Shown: positions 34,610 through 44,116, numbered from the stretch's first letter. The stretch: DNA of 64,000 nt from Mycobacterium sp. AZCC_0083 (GCF_014202335.1 NZ_JACHGP010000003.1:558001-622000), one strand, 5' to 3'. The notes: generated by a model not told the origin, from the letters alone. Numbers and translations are program-made.

Positions 34610-36283
34610 ATGACTCAAGAGCTCAGCAAGGAGCCGGAGGCCCCAGACGAATCTGCGGTCTCAGAGGCCGACCTGGACACGATGACCGCCACCAAGGAGA
34701 CCTTGGAGGACTACACGCTGCGCTTCGCTCCGCGTAGCTACCGCAAGTGGTCGACGCGGGTGGTCGGCATCTCGGCGCTGGGTGGCATCGCCTACCTGGC
34801 CGACTTCGCCATCGGCGCCAACATCGGCATCTCCTACGGGACGACCAACGCGTTGTGGGGCATCCTCATCTTCGCCGTGGTCGTCATGCTGACCGGTTTT
34901 CCCGTTGCCTACTACTCGGCGCGGTACAACATCGACCTCGACCTGGTCACCCGTGGCAGCGGCTTCGGCTACTACGGCTCGGTGGTCACCAACGTCATCT
35001 TCGCGACGTTCACCTTCATCTTCTTCGCGCTCGAGGGCTCGATCATGGCCCAGGGCCTCCAACTCGGCCTCGGCATACCGCTGTGGGTCGGCTACGCGGC
35101 GTCGACGCTGATCATCTTCCCTCTGGTGATCTATGGCATGAAAGTGCTTTCGACACTTCAGGTCTGGACCACCCCGCTGTGGCTGATCCTGATGGTCGCA
35201 CCTTTCATCTACCTCGTCGTCACCCATCCGGAGTCGGTCAGCTCGTTCTTCGCCTACCAGGGCGAGAAGGGCGTACATGGCTTCGACTTCGGCTCGACGC
35301 TGCTGGCCGCCGGTGTCTGTCTGTCGCTCATCGCCCAGATCGCCGAGCAGAACGACTACCTGCGTTTCATGCCTCCGCGCACCCCGGAGAACAGCCGCAG
35401 CTGGTGGACCTGGCTGTTCCTCGCCGGTCCCGGCTGGGTCATCTTCGGCGCGATCAAGCAGATCGTCGGCCTGTTCCTCGCCGTCTACCTGATCGCCAAC
35501 GTCGCCGACGGTGCGGGCATCGCCAACCAGCCGGTGCACCAATTCCTGGAGATCTACAAGAACTTCCTGCCGAACTGGCTGGCCTTGACGCTGGCCGTCG
35601 TACTGGTGGTGATCAGCCAGATCAAGATCAACGTGACGAACGCCTACTCGGGTTCGCTGGCGTGGACCAACTCGTTCACCCGCGTCACGAAGACCTACCC
35701 CGGCCGCCTGGTGTTCTTGGGCTTCAACCTGCTGATCGCGCTGGTCCTGATGGAAGCGAACATGTTCGACTTCCTCAACACCATCCTGGGCTTCTACGCC
35801 AACTGCGGTATGGCGTGGGTCGTCGTGGTCGCCAGCGACATCGTGTTCAACAAGTACCTGTTGAAGCTGTCTCCGAAGGTGCCGGAGTTCCGGCGCGGCA
35901 TGCTGTACTCGTTCAACCCGGTGGGCTTCGGCTCGATGCTGCTGGCGGCGGGTCTGTCGATCATCGCGTTCTTCGGCGGTCTCGGCCCGGCCATCACGCC
36001 GTACTCGCCGCTGGTCGCCATCGGCCTCGGTGTGGTGCTTCCGCCGATCATCGCCATCGCCACGAAGGGCAAGTACTACTTGCGGCGCACCGATGACGGC
36101 ATCGACCTGCCGATGTTCGACGAGTACGGCAACCCGGCGGACGACCACCTGAGATGCCATGTCTGCCATCACGAGTACGAGCGGCCCGACATGATCAAGT
36201 CCGCAAGCAACGACGGATACATCTGCTCGCTGTGCCTGTCGACTGACAAGACCGGCGAGGAAATACTCCCCGCACAAACCTGA
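34610..36283 (+). CDS. NCS1-type purine/cytosine permease with C-terminal zinc ribbon
   Basis: A 557-residue transporter with about twelve helices in the nucleobase-cation-symporter-1 fold. LEDYTLRFAPRSYRKWS is the conserved cytoplasmic lead-in, and GISYGTTNALWGI, ARYNIDLDLVTRGSGFGYYGS and INVTNAYSGSLAWTNSF are family segments. Uptake of cytosine, purines, allantoin or hydantoins is typical. Unusually, the cytoplasmic C-terminus ends in C516-x2-C519-x19-C539-x2-C542, a zinc-ribbon or rubredoxin-like knuckle. The hairpin 36290-36327 follows the stop. Confidence 0.87.
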   Translation: MTQELSKEPEAPDESAVSEADLDTMTATKETLEDYTLRFAPRSYRKWSTRVVGISALGGIAYLADFAIGANIGISYGTTNALWGILIFAVVVMLTGFPVAYYSARYNIDLDLVTRGSGFGYYGSVVTNVIFATFTFIFFALEGSIMAQGLQLGLGIPLWVGYAASTLIIFPLVIYGMKVLSTLQVWTTPLWLILMVAPFIYLVVTHPESVSSFFAYQGEKGVHGFDFGSTLLAAGVCLSLIAQIAEQNDYLRFMPPRTPENSRSWWTWLFLAGPGWVIFGAIKQIVGLFLAVYLIANVADGAGIANQPVHQFLEIYKNFLPNWLALTLAVVLVVISQIKINVTNAYSGSLAWTNSFTRVTKTYPGRLVFLGFNLLIALVLMEANMFDFLNTILGFYANCGMAWVVVVASDIVFNKYLLKLSPKVPEFRRGMLYSFNPVGFGSMLLAAGLSIIAFFGGLGPAITPYSPLVAIGLGVVLPPIIAIATKGKYYLRRTDDGIDLPMFDEYGNPADDHLRCHVCHHEYERPDMIKSASNDGYICSLCLSTDKTGEEILPAQT

Positions 36284-36289
36284 TCGGGG

Positions 36290-36327
36290 GACGGGCATAG
36301 CCACTATTCTGCGTGGCTATGCCCGTC
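36290..36327. terminator. Perfect 15-bp hairpin overlapping the next gene's start
   Basis: GACGGGCATAGCCAC (36290-36304) and GTGGCTATGCCCGTC (36313-36327) are perfect complements around the 8-nt loop TATTCTGC, followed by TTT. It lies 6 bp after the permease stop and fits a terminator, yet its 3' arm contains the ATG (36319) of the next gene and its loop holds that gene's likely -10. Confidence 0.7.
36305..36310 (+). promoter_or_regulatory. -10 hexamer in the hairpin loop
   Basis: TATTCT matches TANNNT and ends 8 nt before ATG 36319. A transcript starting there would lack the 5' arm of the hairpin. Confidence 0.45.
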
Positions 36328-36801
36328 TTTCTGCGCAAGTGGCTCGGCATCGGCAAGCTGCCCGACGACATGCAGGCCGCGGTCGAAGCCGAGGGGGTGA
36401 TCCACTTGGCCGAGTTCGTCCCAGTGACGTTCCGGTTCTCCGGTCACGTACCCGGCAAGACCGCAAAGGGCAACATCCGCAGCTACGTCGGCGCGCTGGC
36501 GCTGACCAACCAGCGGGTGCTCGGCACGCTGTCGTCGGTTCCCAAGAAGGCCGGCCGGGCGGTCGACCACCAATGGACCGACGCGGCGGGCTCGATGGTG
36601 AAGGCCACGCTCGACGAGGACGGGCTGACGCTCGACGTCCCCGACATCTCGGTAGTCGAACCGACGTTCTCCGGATCCCTCTCGCTTCACTACAAGACCC
36701 CGCTCTCGGCCGAGGTGCTAACGCGGGTGCCGCAGCGATCGTTCGCGTTCGATGTGCCACCCAAGTTCGTCTACTCCGCGTGCGGGGTGCCGCGCAGTTA
36801 G
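36319..36801 (+). CDS. Conserved hypothetical protein, possibly PH-like
   Basis: A 160-residue soluble protein of no recognised family. It opens MPVFLRKWLGIGKLPDD and contains ALALTNQRVLGTLSSV, which recalls the L-T-N-x-R-hydrophobic strand of bacterial PH-domain proteins, so a bacterial PH-like fold is a reasonable guess. No signal peptide or membrane segment. ATG 36319 is preferred to GTG 36313 because of spacing to the -10 in the hairpin loop. Its start is enclosed in the hairpin behind the permease gene, suggesting exclusion of read-through translation. Confidence 0.6.
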   Translation: MPVFLRKWLGIGKLPDDMQAAVEAEGVIHLAEFVPVTFRFSGHVPGKTAKGNIRSYVGALALTNQRVLGTLSSVPKKAGRAVDHQWTDAAGSMVKATLDEDGLTLDVPDISVVEPTFSGSLSLHYKTPLSAEVLTRVPQRSFAFDVPPKFVYSACGVPRS

Positions 36802-36913
36802 CCACTCGGGAACGCCGCCGAGGGATGTCCACGACATTGGCCGAAGCGGCACCACGGGTCTACGCACGGGTCAATAATGACGGTGGGTCGGGGCTAGCAA
36901 AGGAATGCATGTG

Positions 36914-37183
36914 ATGAAGAAGCTAGCAGCAGCACTGTTCACGATGGCGGCGATGGCGGCGATGGCGGCCGCGCCGCTCGCCGTCGCACCGGTCGCGAAC
37001 GCGGACGTATGCGCCGGCGCAACGGGACGCCACGTCGCGGTGGGTGGCTGCACCGACGTCGCAGGCCGCGTGGCAAACGGCGTGGCCATCGCGTCGGCCG
37101 TCAACCCCTACGTTGCTGGCGAGATACCGTGCTACACGGTGGAGGGCGTGCCGTACTACACGCCTCCTGGTGACCCTTGCTAA
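36914..37183 (+). CDS. Small secreted cysteine-containing protein
   Basis: An 89-residue exported protein. MKKLAAALFTMAAMAAMAAAPLA starts a signal peptide ending near VANADVC. The mature part has four cysteines (CAGATGRHVAVGGC, IPCYTV and the C-terminal PPGDPC), suggesting two disulfides. AAAGGA at 36898-36903 fits ATG 36914 better than an in-frame ATG three codons earlier. No family recognised; similar tiny secreted proteins are frequent in mycobacteria. Confidence 0.72.
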   Translation: MKKLAAALFTMAAMAAMAAAPLAVAPVANADVCAGATGRHVAVGGCTDVAGRVANGVAIASAVNPYVAGEIPCYTVEGVPYYTPPGDPC

Positions 37184-37193
37184 TTGGTGCGGA

Positions 37194-37595
37194 TCACTCG
37201 ACCACACCGTCGACGTAGAACCAGCGACCGGCGCGCCGCTCGAAACTGCTGCGCTCGTACATCGAGTCGGCTCGGCCTGCGACCTCGAAATGAGCCGTGA
37301 ACTCCACTTCTCCGTGTTCGTCATCGATGCCTCCTGCCGCGAGGTCGGTGACGTCGAGGGCTTTCCAGATGACGTTTGTGTCGATCGTGACGTCGGCGGG
37401 GCGCGTTCGCGGATGCCAGGTACGAAAGAGGTAGTCGGCATCACCGCACGCGAAGGCCGAATATCTCGACCTCATCAACTCCTCGGCCGTTCCGGCCTGC
37501 CGCTCGCCTCGGAGCAGCGTTCCGCAGCATGCGTCGTAGCCGGCGCCGGTGCCGCAGGGGCATTGCCGGTTACTTGGTAAAGGCATGGGAGACAT
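37194..37595 (-). CDS. YchJ / UPF0225-family SEC-C protein
   Basis: A 133-residue protein of the YchJ family. The N-terminus carries the SEC-C zinc motif CPCGTGAGYDACCG, and the core LMRSRYSAFACGDADYLFRTWHPRTRP is the signature segment of the family. The C-terminal NTF2-like part ends in SSFERRAGRWFYVDG. ATG 37595 or 37586 both precede the zinc motif closely; a longer frame upstream has no support. Biochemical role unknown. It is convergent with the small secreted protein gene, 10 bp apart. Confidence 0.85.
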   Translation of the reverse strand: MSPMPLPSNRQCPCGTGAGYDACCGTLLRGERQAGTAEELMRSRYSAFACGDADYLFRTWHPRTRPADVTIDTNVIWKALDVTDLAAGGIDDEHGEVEFTAHFEVAGRADSMYERSSFERRAGRWFYVDGVVE

Positions 37596-37710
37596 GGATT
37601 TTCCAGCATACTGCCGTACACCTTCGCCAGATCGACGGACAGCCGTCGGATCTGGTGGACGAAAGGCCAACTCGCTGTCGCTACGCTGCCTCAATGATTG
37701 AATTCCAAAA

Positions 37711-38088
37711 ATGATCGACTTCCAAAGTGGTGGCGTGTTCGCGAGACTCGGCCCGAGCGACCCGAGTGCAATCGCCGCTGAGCTGGCACCCATCCTCGTC
37801 AACGGCGAGGCGGTTCACCTCAGCTTCAAGGGCATGCGCGACTCGGTGGTCTTCACCAACAAACGCCTCATCGCGATCAACGTCCAAGGCCTCACCGGGA
37901 AGAAGCGCGACTACACGTCTCTCCCGTACAGCAAGATCCAGGCCTGGAGCATCGAAACCGCGGGACGGTTCGATCTCGACGCCGAGCTCGAACTGTGGTT
38001 CTCGGGCCTGGGAAGGGTTCGGCTGGACTTCAAGGGCCAGGTCGACATTCGCTCCATCGGGCAGCTCATCGGAGACCACGTCCTCTGA
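37711..38088 (+). CDS. PH-domain (bPH, YvbH-like) protein
   Basis: A 125-residue single-domain protein of the bacterial PH type. MRDSVVFTNKRLIAINVQGLTGKKRDYTSLPYSKIQAWSIETAGRFDLDAELELW is the complete family pattern: L/V-F-T-N-K-R-L strand, G-K-K turn, I-P/L-P-Y-S-K-I and S-x-E-T-A-G-x-F-D-x-D-x-E-L. Such proteins are small, cytoplasmic and of uncertain role, possibly in stress. The palindromic repeat copy B lies 16 bp after its stop. No partner gene is evident. Confidence 0.85.
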   Translation: MIDFQSGGVFARLGPSDPSAIAAELAPILVNGEAVHLSFKGMRDSVVFTNKRLIAINVQGLTGKKRDYTSLPYSKIQAWSIETAGRFDLDAELELWFSGLGRVRLDFKGQVDIRSIGQLIGDHVL

Positions 38089-38103
38089 CGCCCAGATCCC
38101 TCC

Positions 38104-38162
38104 GCGAGCAGACACAAATAGCCCTGAATCGGCCCAAATGAGGGCATTTTGCGTCTGCTCGC
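38104..38162. repeat. Palindromic intergenic repeat, copy B
   Basis: A 59-bp near-perfect palindrome. The left arm begins GCGAGCAGACACAAATAGCC and the right arm ends GGCATTTTGCGTCTGCTCGC. The terminal arms equal those of copy A at 12171-12230. It lies in the gap between the PH-domain gene and the sulfatase gene. Confidence 0.7.
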
Positions 38163-38248
38163 GAGAGATAGGGTCACGTCGCGATGAATGAAAGGGTTGC
38201 CGACATCCGGGGAAGCCTGTTTGGTGTGCTGACGATGAAGGACGCGAC

Positions 38249-39628
38249 GTGACCATCCCGCAGCGCGACAACGTGCTGATCGTGCACTGGCATGACCTCG
38301 GCCGCTATCTCGGCGCCTACGGCCACACCGACGTGTCCAGCCCACGCCTGGACCAACTGGCCGCCGAGGGCATCCTGTTCACCCGCGCCCATGCCACCGC
38401 GCCGCTGTGCTCACCGTCGCGCGGCTCGCTGTTCACCGGGCGCTACCCACAGAGCAACGGCCTGGTCGGGCTGGCCCACCACGGCTGGGAGTACCGCGCG
38501 GGCGTCCGCACCATGCCGCAGCTGCTGTCCGAATCAGGCTGGCACACAGCGTTGTTCGGAATGCAGCACGAGACATCGTTCCCTGCGCGGCTCGGGTTCG
38601 ACGAGTATGACGTGTCGAACTCGTTCTGCGAGTACGTGGTCGACCGCGCCACCGGATGGCTGCGGGACGCGCCGCAACAGCCCTTCCTACTCACCGCCGG
38701 GTTCTTCGAAACACACCGGCCCTACCCGCGAGACCGCTACGAACCGGCCGATCCCGACACGGTCCGCTTGCCCGACTATCTGCCCGATCTGCCCGACGTG
38801 CGCGAGGACATGGGTGACTTCTACGGTTCGATCTCGGTGGCCGACGCCGCGGTGGGCCAGTTGCTCGACACCCTCGCCGAGACCGGGTTGGACCGCTCCA
38901 CCTGGGTCGTGTTCCTCACCGACCACGGCCCGGCGCTGCCGCGGGCCAAGTCGACGCTGTACGACGCGGGTACGGGCATCGCGATGATCGTGCGGCCGCC
39001 GACGCGGCACCAGACGCCGGGCAGGACGTACGACGACCTGTTCAGCGGCGTCGACTTGGTGCCCACGGTGCTGGGCCTGCTCGGGCTGCCGATTCCCGAT
39101 GACGTCGACGGACTTTCCCACGCTCCGAATGTGCTCGATGCGATTTCGGATTCGGTGCCGGTTCGGGGCGAGGTTTATACGACGAAGACGTATCACGACT
39201 CGTTCGATCCGATTCGGGCGATCAGAACGAAGGAATTCAGCTACATCGAGAATTACGCGACGCGCCCACTCCTGGATTTGCCGCTGGACATCGAGGAGAG
39301 CGCGCCGGGCAGGGCAGTCGCCGCACTGAGTGCCACGATCCGCCCGGCTCGGGAGTTGTACGATCTGCGCAACGATCCGACCGAGCGGAACAACCTGTTG
39401 ACCGGCGCCGTGAACAGCGAGGTGGAGGCCATCGCGAACGAACTGGCACTTCTGCTCAACGATTGGCGGCAGAAGACCAACGACGTGATTCCGTCGGAGT
39501 TCGCCGGTACTCGCATATCGGCCAGGTACACCGAAACCTATATGCAGATCAACGAGATTCAGCTGCCGAGTCGCTCGGCAATTGCCGCTGAGCGCGGTAT
39601 CGAAGATGACGTCGGAACCCGGCAATAG
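38249..39628 (+). CDS. Type I sulfatase
   Basis: A 459-residue alkaline-phosphatase-superfamily sulfatase that hydrolyses sulfate esters. The formylglycine motif is C54-S-P-S-R within APLCSPSRGSLFTGRYPQ, and the conserved C-terminal-side metal motif appears as FLTDHGPALPRAKSTLYDAG. A formylglycine-generating enzyme from elsewhere in the genome would be needed. There is no signal peptide, so it acts in the cytosol, and imported sulfate esters are likely substrates. GTG 38249 has AAGGA upstream. It precedes a sulfotransferase and the sulfate-activation genes, making a sulfur block. Confidence 0.88.
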   Translation: MTIPQRDNVLIVHWHDLGRYLGAYGHTDVSSPRLDQLAAEGILFTRAHATAPLCSPSRGSLFTGRYPQSNGLVGLAHHGWEYRAGVRTMPQLLSESGWHTALFGMQHETSFPARLGFDEYDVSNSFCEYVVDRATGWLRDAPQQPFLLTAGFFETHRPYPRDRYEPADPDTVRLPDYLPDLPDVREDMGDFYGSISVADAAVGQLLDTLAETGLDRSTWVVFLTDHGPALPRAKSTLYDAGTGIAMIVRPPTRHQTPGRTYDDLFSGVDLVPTVLGLLGLPIPDDVDGLSHAPNVLDAISDSVPVRGEVYTTKTYHDSFDPIRAIRTKEFSYIENYATRPLLDLPLDIEESAPGRAVAALSATIRPARELYDLRNDPTERNNLLTGAVNSEVEAIANELALLLNDWRQKTNDVIPSEFAGTRISARYTETYMQINEIQLPSRSAIAAERGIEDDVGTRQ

Positions 39629-39691
39629 TTCGGCTCATCGCGAATGTAATTGAGCACCGTATGCGGATCTGCATCGCATTTTCGCAGCGGT

Positions 39692-39697
39692 TACGCT
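39692..39697 (+). promoter_or_regulatory. Leaderless -10 hexamer of the stf0 operon
   Basis: TACGCT ends 7 nt before ATG 39705, the same hexamer and spacing class as at 4047 and 50242. It marks the start of the Stf0-CysD operon as separate from the sulfatase. Confidence 0.5.
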
Positions 39698-39704
39698 CTC
39701 GCCC

Positions 39705-40508
39705 ATGGCAGCCCGCTCGTCGGCATATTTGGTGCTCGCATCTCAGCGCAGTGGCAGCACCCTGCTGGTCGAATCGCTCCGGGCGACCGGTGTCGCCGGT
39801 GAGCCGCAGGAGTTCTTCCAGTACCTGCCGACCACCAGCCAGTCGCCACAACCGCGGCAATGGTTCTCCGACGCTGACGACGAGTCGATTCTGCGGCTGC
39901 TCGACCCGCTCGACGAGGGCAAGCCGGACTTGGCGCCGCCCGAGATCTGGCGGGACTACATCCGCACCGTCGGGCGCACGCCGAACGGGGTGTGGGGCGG
40001 CAAGCTGATGTGGAACCAGACGCCGCTGCTGCTGCAGCGTGCCGCGGGTCTGCCGGACCGTTCTGGCGCTGGCCTACTTTCGGCGATCCGCGACGTCGTC
40101 GGCTCCGACCCGGTCCTGGTGCACGTCTATCGCCCCGACGTGGTTTCACAGGCGGTGTCGTTCTGGCGCGCCGTGCAGACCCGGGTGTGGCGCGGCAGGC
40201 CCGATCCCGTCCGCGATGCCCGCGCCGAGTACCACGCGGGCGCCATCGCGCACGTCATCACCATGCTCCGGGCGCAAGAAGTGGGCTGGCGCAACTGGTT
40301 CGCCGAGGAACAAATCGACCCCATCGACGTGTCATACCCAGTGTTGTGGCGCAACCTCACCCAGGTGGTCGGTACGGTCCTCGACGCGCTCGGGCTGGAT
40401 CCGCGGCTGGCGCCGGACCCGGTGCTGCAACGCCAGGCCGATCAACGGTCCGACGAATGGGTGGACCGGTACCGCGCCGAGGCCGAACGAGAAGGATTGC
40501 CGCTATGA
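39705..40508 (+). CDS. stf0: Stf0-type (trehalose) sulfotransferase
   Basis: A 267-residue PAPS-dependent sulfotransferase of the Stf0 family, which makes trehalose-2-sulfate, the core of sulfolipid-1 in M. tuberculosis. The N-terminal [22 protein letters not shown] is the 5'-phosphosulfate-binding loop, EPQEFFQY follows, and [20 protein letters not shown] supplies the 3'-phosphate-binding segment. The [17 protein letters not shown] stretch is also typical. It overlaps cysD by ATGA, so the enzyme is made together with the PAPS-producing system. Trehalose as acceptor is inferred from the family. Confidence 0.88.
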   Translation: MAARSSAYLVLASQRSGSTLLVESLRATGVAGEPQEFFQYLPTTSQSPQPRQWFSDADDESILRLLDPLDEGKPDLAPPEIWRDYIRTVGRTPNGVWGGKLMWNQTPLLLQRAAGLPDRSGAGLLSAIRDVVGSDPVLVHVYRPDVVSQAVSFWRAVQTRVWRGRPDPVRDARAEYHAGAIAHVITMLRAQEVGWRNWFAEEQIDPIDVSYPVLWRNLTQVVGTVLDALGLDPRLAPDPVLQRQADQRSDEWVDRYRAEAEREGLPL

Positions 40509-41425
40509 CGACCGTCGCCGAGGACACCCGTCGCGTCGAGGAGCTGCGGCTGCTGGAGGCCGAGTCGGTGCACATCATCCGGGAGGTCGTTGCCGAGTTG
40601 CAGCGACCGGTGTTGCTGTTCTCCGCGGGCAAGGACTCCATCGTTCTGCTTCGGCTGGCGGAAAAGGCGTTTCGGCCGTTCCCGTTGCCATTCCCGGTGC
40701 TGCACGTCGACACCGGTCACAACTTCGACGAAGTGATCGAGTTCCGGGATCGCAGGCTCGGCGAGCACGGCCATCGGTTGATCGTCGGGTCGGTGCAGGA
40801 GTCCATCGACTCAGGCCGGGTGCCCGATCCAGGGCCGGGCGCCTCCCGCAATAGACAGCAGACCCGCACCCTCCTCGACGCGCTCGACGCAGGCGAGTTC
40901 GACGCGGCATTCGGCGGGGCGCGCCGCGACGAGGAGCGGGCCAGGGCCAAGGAACGCATCCTGAGCTTCCGCGACGAGTTCGGCCAGTGGGACCCACGCG
41001 CCCAGCGGCCCGAGCCGTGGTCGCTCTACAACGGCCGGATCAAGAAGGGCGAACAGGTCCGGGTGTTCCCGCTGTCCAACTGGACCGAGTTGGACGTATG
41101 GCGCTACATCGAACTCGAGAATCTCGAACTGCCGTCGATCTACTTCGCCCACGAGCGCGAGGTCGTCGAACGGGACGGCATCCTGCTCGCCGTGTCCGAA
41201 TACGTGCAGCCGCAGGACGATGAGACGTCGGCCGTCGAATGGGTGCGCTACCGCACCGTCGGCGACCTCACCATCACCGGAGCGGTGCGCTCACGCGCCA
41301 CCGACATCACGGGCGTCATCACCGAGATCTCCGCGGCAACGGTGTCCGAGCGCGGTGAGACCCGCGCCGACGACCGAACGTCGGTGGCGGCCATGGAGGA
41401 TCGCAAGCGGGAAGGCTATTTCTAG
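40505..41425 (+). CDS. cysD: Sulfate adenylyltransferase subunit 2
   Basis: CysD, the ATP-sulfurylase catalytic subunit that makes adenosine phosphosulfate from sulfate and ATP. Length is 306 residues. [20 protein letters not shown] near residue 35 is the PP-loop, [18 protein letters not shown] follows, and [16 protein letters not shown] and [11 protein letters not shown] are signature segments. ATG 40505 overlaps the stf0 stop. It forms a complex with the CysN part of the next gene, 25 bp downstream. Confidence 0.95.
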   Translation: MTTVAEDTRRVEELRLLEAESVHIIREVVAELQRPVLLFSAGKDSIVLLRLAEKAFRPFPLPFPVLHVDTGHNFDEVIEFRDRRLGEHGHRLIVGSVQESIDSGRVPDPGPGASRNRQQTRTLLDALDAGEFDAAFGGARRDEERARAKERILSFRDEFGQWDPRAQRPEPWSLYNGRIKKGEQVRVFPLSNWTELDVWRYIELENLELPSIYFAHEREVVERDGILLAVSEYVQPQDDETSAVEWVRYRTVGDLTITGAVRSRATDITGVITEISAATVSERGETRADDRTSVAAMEDRKREGYF

Positions 41426-41450
41426 TGGGGCGAGCGAAGCGACGGGATGA

Positions 41451-43337
41451 ATGATGGCTGATGTGAAGACGCAGACCCGACAGCTGCTCCGGTTGGCCAC
41501 CGCCGGATCCGTCGATGACGGCAAGAGCACCCTGATCGGCCGGTTGATGCACGACACCGACAGCCTGCCGCTCGACCACCTCGAAGCCGTCACGGATGAG
41601 GAGGGCGTCGCCGACCTGGCTGCCCTCTCCGACGGGCTGCGCGCAGAACGCGAGCAGGGCATCACCATCGACGTCGCCTACCGGTTCTTCTCCACCGAGC
41701 GGCGCAGCTACATCCTGGCCGACACCCCAGGCCACGAGCGCTATACCCGCAACATGTTCACCGGTGCGTCCAACGCGCACGTCGCGGTGCTGCTGGTGGA
41801 CGCCCGCGCCGGCGTGCTGCGCCAGACCAGAAGGCATGCGCGCATCGCGAAACTGCTTGGCGTCCAACACTTCGTGGCCACCGTCAACAAGATCGACCTC
41901 GTCGAATTCGACTCGGGCCGGTTCGCCGAGGTCGAGGCGGAGCTGGCGCAGATGGCCGCCCGGCTCGGCGGCGCGGAGCTATCCGTCATCCCCATCGCCG
42001 CCAAACACGGTGACAACGTGGTGCATCGCTCGGACAACACCGCCTGGTACACCGGGCCGACCCTGCTCGAGTACCTCGAGGGCGTCGAACTGTCCGCGCC
42101 CGACCCCGAGGCCGCCAAGCTGCGGCTGCCCATCCAGTGGGTGTCCCGCCCGACCACCGATGAACGCCGCCGCTACACCGGGCGCCTGGCGGCAGGGACG
42201 CTGAGCGTCGGCGACGCCGTCATCTCACTGCCTGCTGGCACCCGCTCCACCGTCACCGCCGTCGACACCCTCGACGACTCTCGGGCCACTGCCGTTGCGC
42301 CGCTGTCGATCTCGGTCGAGCTCGCCGACGACATCGACGTCGCCCGCGGTGACGTACTGGTCAGCGGCGACGAGAACGCGACGCTGCCGACACTGGCCCG
42401 TGAGCTCGACGCGACGGTGTGCTGGTTCGTCGAGACCCCGCTGCGTGCCGGTGACCGGGTCGCATTGAAGCAGACCTCCAAGACGGTGCGAGCGACGGTG
42501 CAGGCGCTGCACACCCGGCTGGACCCCGAGACGCTCGACGAGCTGGACAACCCGGTCGAGTTGTTGCTCAACGACATTGGCGAGGTGACGCTGCGCACCA
42601 GCTCGATCGTCGTCGCAGACCCCTACACCGACAACCGGGACAGCGGCGCCTTCATCCTGATCGACGAGAGCTCCAACGAAACCGTCGGTGCAGGCACGAT
42701 CGTCGAGCCGCGTGAGGTCAAGCCGGGAGCGCAGACCCGCAACGACATTCGTTGGCACCCGTCCTCACTCGATCGCGACTACCGGTGGTCGTCCACCACC
42801 CAGCGCGGCGCCACCATCTGGTTCACCGGCCTTCCCGCATCGGGCAAGTCGACCGTCGCCGTCGCCGTCGAACGCGCGCTCGTCGAATCCGGTGACGTCG
42901 CATACCTGTTGGACGGCGACAACATCCGGCACGGCCTGTCCGACGATCTCGGCTTCTCCCCCGGGGATCGCGCCGAGAACATCAGGCGGGTAGGACATCT
43001 CACCCGGTTGTTCGCCGACGCCGGGGTGGTCGCGCTGGCCTCGCTGGTGTCGCCGCTGAAGTCCGATCGCGAGATTGCAAGGGCCCTCAACGACGCCGCC
43101 AAGTTGCCGTTCATCGAGGTGCACATCTCGACGTCGGTGGCGGAGTGCGAGAAGCGGGACCCGAAGGGTCTCTACGCCCGCGCCAGGGCCGGCGAGCTGA
43201 AGGGGCTCACCGGTGTCGACGCGCCCTACGAAGCCCCCGAGAATCCGGATCTGGTGCTCGACACCACCGGCGCCGACATCGATGAGCTGGTGGCCAAGGT
43301 GCTCGAGGTGCTCAAGGCCAAGCGGGACGGCGTTTAA
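41451..43337 (+). CDS. cysN: Bifunctional sulfate adenylyltransferase subunit 1 / adenylylsulfate kinase
   Basis: CysNC fusion of 628 residues (627 if the second ATG is used). The N-terminal GTPase has [14 protein letters not shown] as P-loop, [12 protein letters not shown] as G3 and NKIDL as G4, and drives ATP-sulfurylase. Two beta-barrel domains follow. The C-terminal APS kinase (from about residue 450) has P-loop GLPASGKS and [26 protein letters not shown], and phosphorylates APS to PAPS. PAPS can feed Stf0 encoded two genes upstream. Its stop overlaps the convergent methyltransferase stop by 3 bp. Confidence 0.95.
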   Translation: MMADVKTQTRQLLRLATAGSVDDGKSTLIGRLMHDTDSLPLDHLEAVTDEEGVADLAALSDGLRAEREQGITIDVAYRFFSTERRSYILADTPGHERYTRNMFTGASNAHVAVLLVDARAGVLRQTRRHARIAKLLGVQHFVATVNKIDLVEFDSGRFAEVEAELAQMAARLGGAELSVIPIAAKHGDNVVHRSDNTAWYTGPTLLEYLEGVELSAPDPEAAKLRLPIQWVSRPTTDERRRYTGRLAAGTLSVGDAVISLPAGTRSTVTAVDTLDDSRATAVAPLSISVELADDIDVARGDVLVSGDENATLPTLARELDATVCWFVETPLRAGDRVALKQTSKTVRATVQALHTRLDPETLDELDNPVELLLNDIGEVTLRTSSIVVADPYTDNRDSGAFILIDESSNETVGAGTIVEPREVKPGAQTRNDIRWHPSSLDRDYRWSSTTQRGATIWFTGLPASGKSTVAVAVERALVESGDVAYLLDGDNIRHGLSDDLGFSPGDRAENIRRVGHLTRLFADAGVVALASLVSPLKSDREIARALNDAAKLPFIEVHISTSVAECEKRDPKGLYARARAGELKGLTGVDAPYEAPENPDLVLDTTGADIDELVAKVLEVLKAKRDGV

Positions 43338-44098
43338 CCGACCCTGGCGACGACGAACACCCTGCGGAACGGGAAGAACGTCGTGCCGTCCGGCCGAACG
43401 GGATATGCCTCGGCGAGCAGCGGAATGATCGCCTGACGGTACTGCTGCCACGCCTCTTCCGACAGCCTCTCCTTCACCTGGGTCAGCGCGGTGCCCGTGA
43501 TCCAGTCCAATACCGGTGTCTTACCGGTCAATTGGTGGACGTAGGTGGTCTCCCACGCGTCCACCGTGCAACCGGCGTCGGTGAGCAGTCCCGCGTACCA
43601 ACTGGGTGTCTGGACGACGTGCTCGTCTCGCCACGGCATGTCCCGCAACGGATTCGAGAACGGCACGCTGTGAGCCACCTCGCGCACGGCCTGATGCGAC
43701 GGAGCGTCGAAGTTTCCCGGCACCTGCATGGCGATCCACGCACCGGCGGACAGCTGGCCCACCCAGCGGACCAGCAGCTCGGCATGCTCGGGCACCCACT
43801 GCAGCGCGGCGTTGGAGACCACGACGTCGGTATCGGGCTTGGGTGACCAGTCTGCGATCACACCGACGACGGCGTCGAGCCCCCGCTCGCGTGCCGCCTC
43901 GACCATCTCCGGCGAGCTGTCGACGGCTTCGATGACGGCGTCGGGCCACCGCTGCACGAGCGTCGCGGTGAGGTTGCCGGGACCGCAACCGAGATCGACG
44001 ACACGGCGTGGTGCCTCCGCACCCACCCGTGACAGCAGGTCGAAGAACGGTCGCCCGCGGTGGTCGGCGAAGGCCAGGTAGACGTCGGGATTCCACAT
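43334..44098 (-). CDS. tam: Trans-aconitate 2-methyltransferase
   Basis: A 254-residue class I methyltransferase matching Tam. [28 protein letters not shown] is the characteristic start, [15 protein letters not shown] the SAM loop (about residues 33-47), and [12 protein letters not shown] the post-loop motif. It methylates trans-aconitate, which otherwise inhibits aconitase. The 3' end overlaps the cysNC stop and the 5' end faces the amidohydrolase. No operon partner. Confidence 0.88.
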   Translation of the reverse strand: MWNPDVYLAFADHRGRPFFDLLSRVGAEAPRRVVDLGCGPGNLTATLVQRWPDAVIEAVDSSPEMVEAARERGLDAVVGVIADWSPKPDTDVVVSNAALQWVPEHAELLVRWVGQLSAGAWIAMQVPGNFDAPSHQAVREVAHSVPFSNPLRDMPWRDEHVVQTPSWYAGLLTDAGCTVDAWETTYVHQLTGKTPVLDWITGTALTQVKERLSEEAWQQYRQAIIPLLAEAYPVRPDGTTFFPFRRVFVVARVG

Positions 44099-44116
44099 GC
44101 TGCCATCATCACTGAC

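Noticed and set aside
34661..36304. Long minus-strand frame opposite the NCS1 permease
   Set aside because: Composition is typical of a shadow frame and the plus strand encodes an unmistakable transporter.
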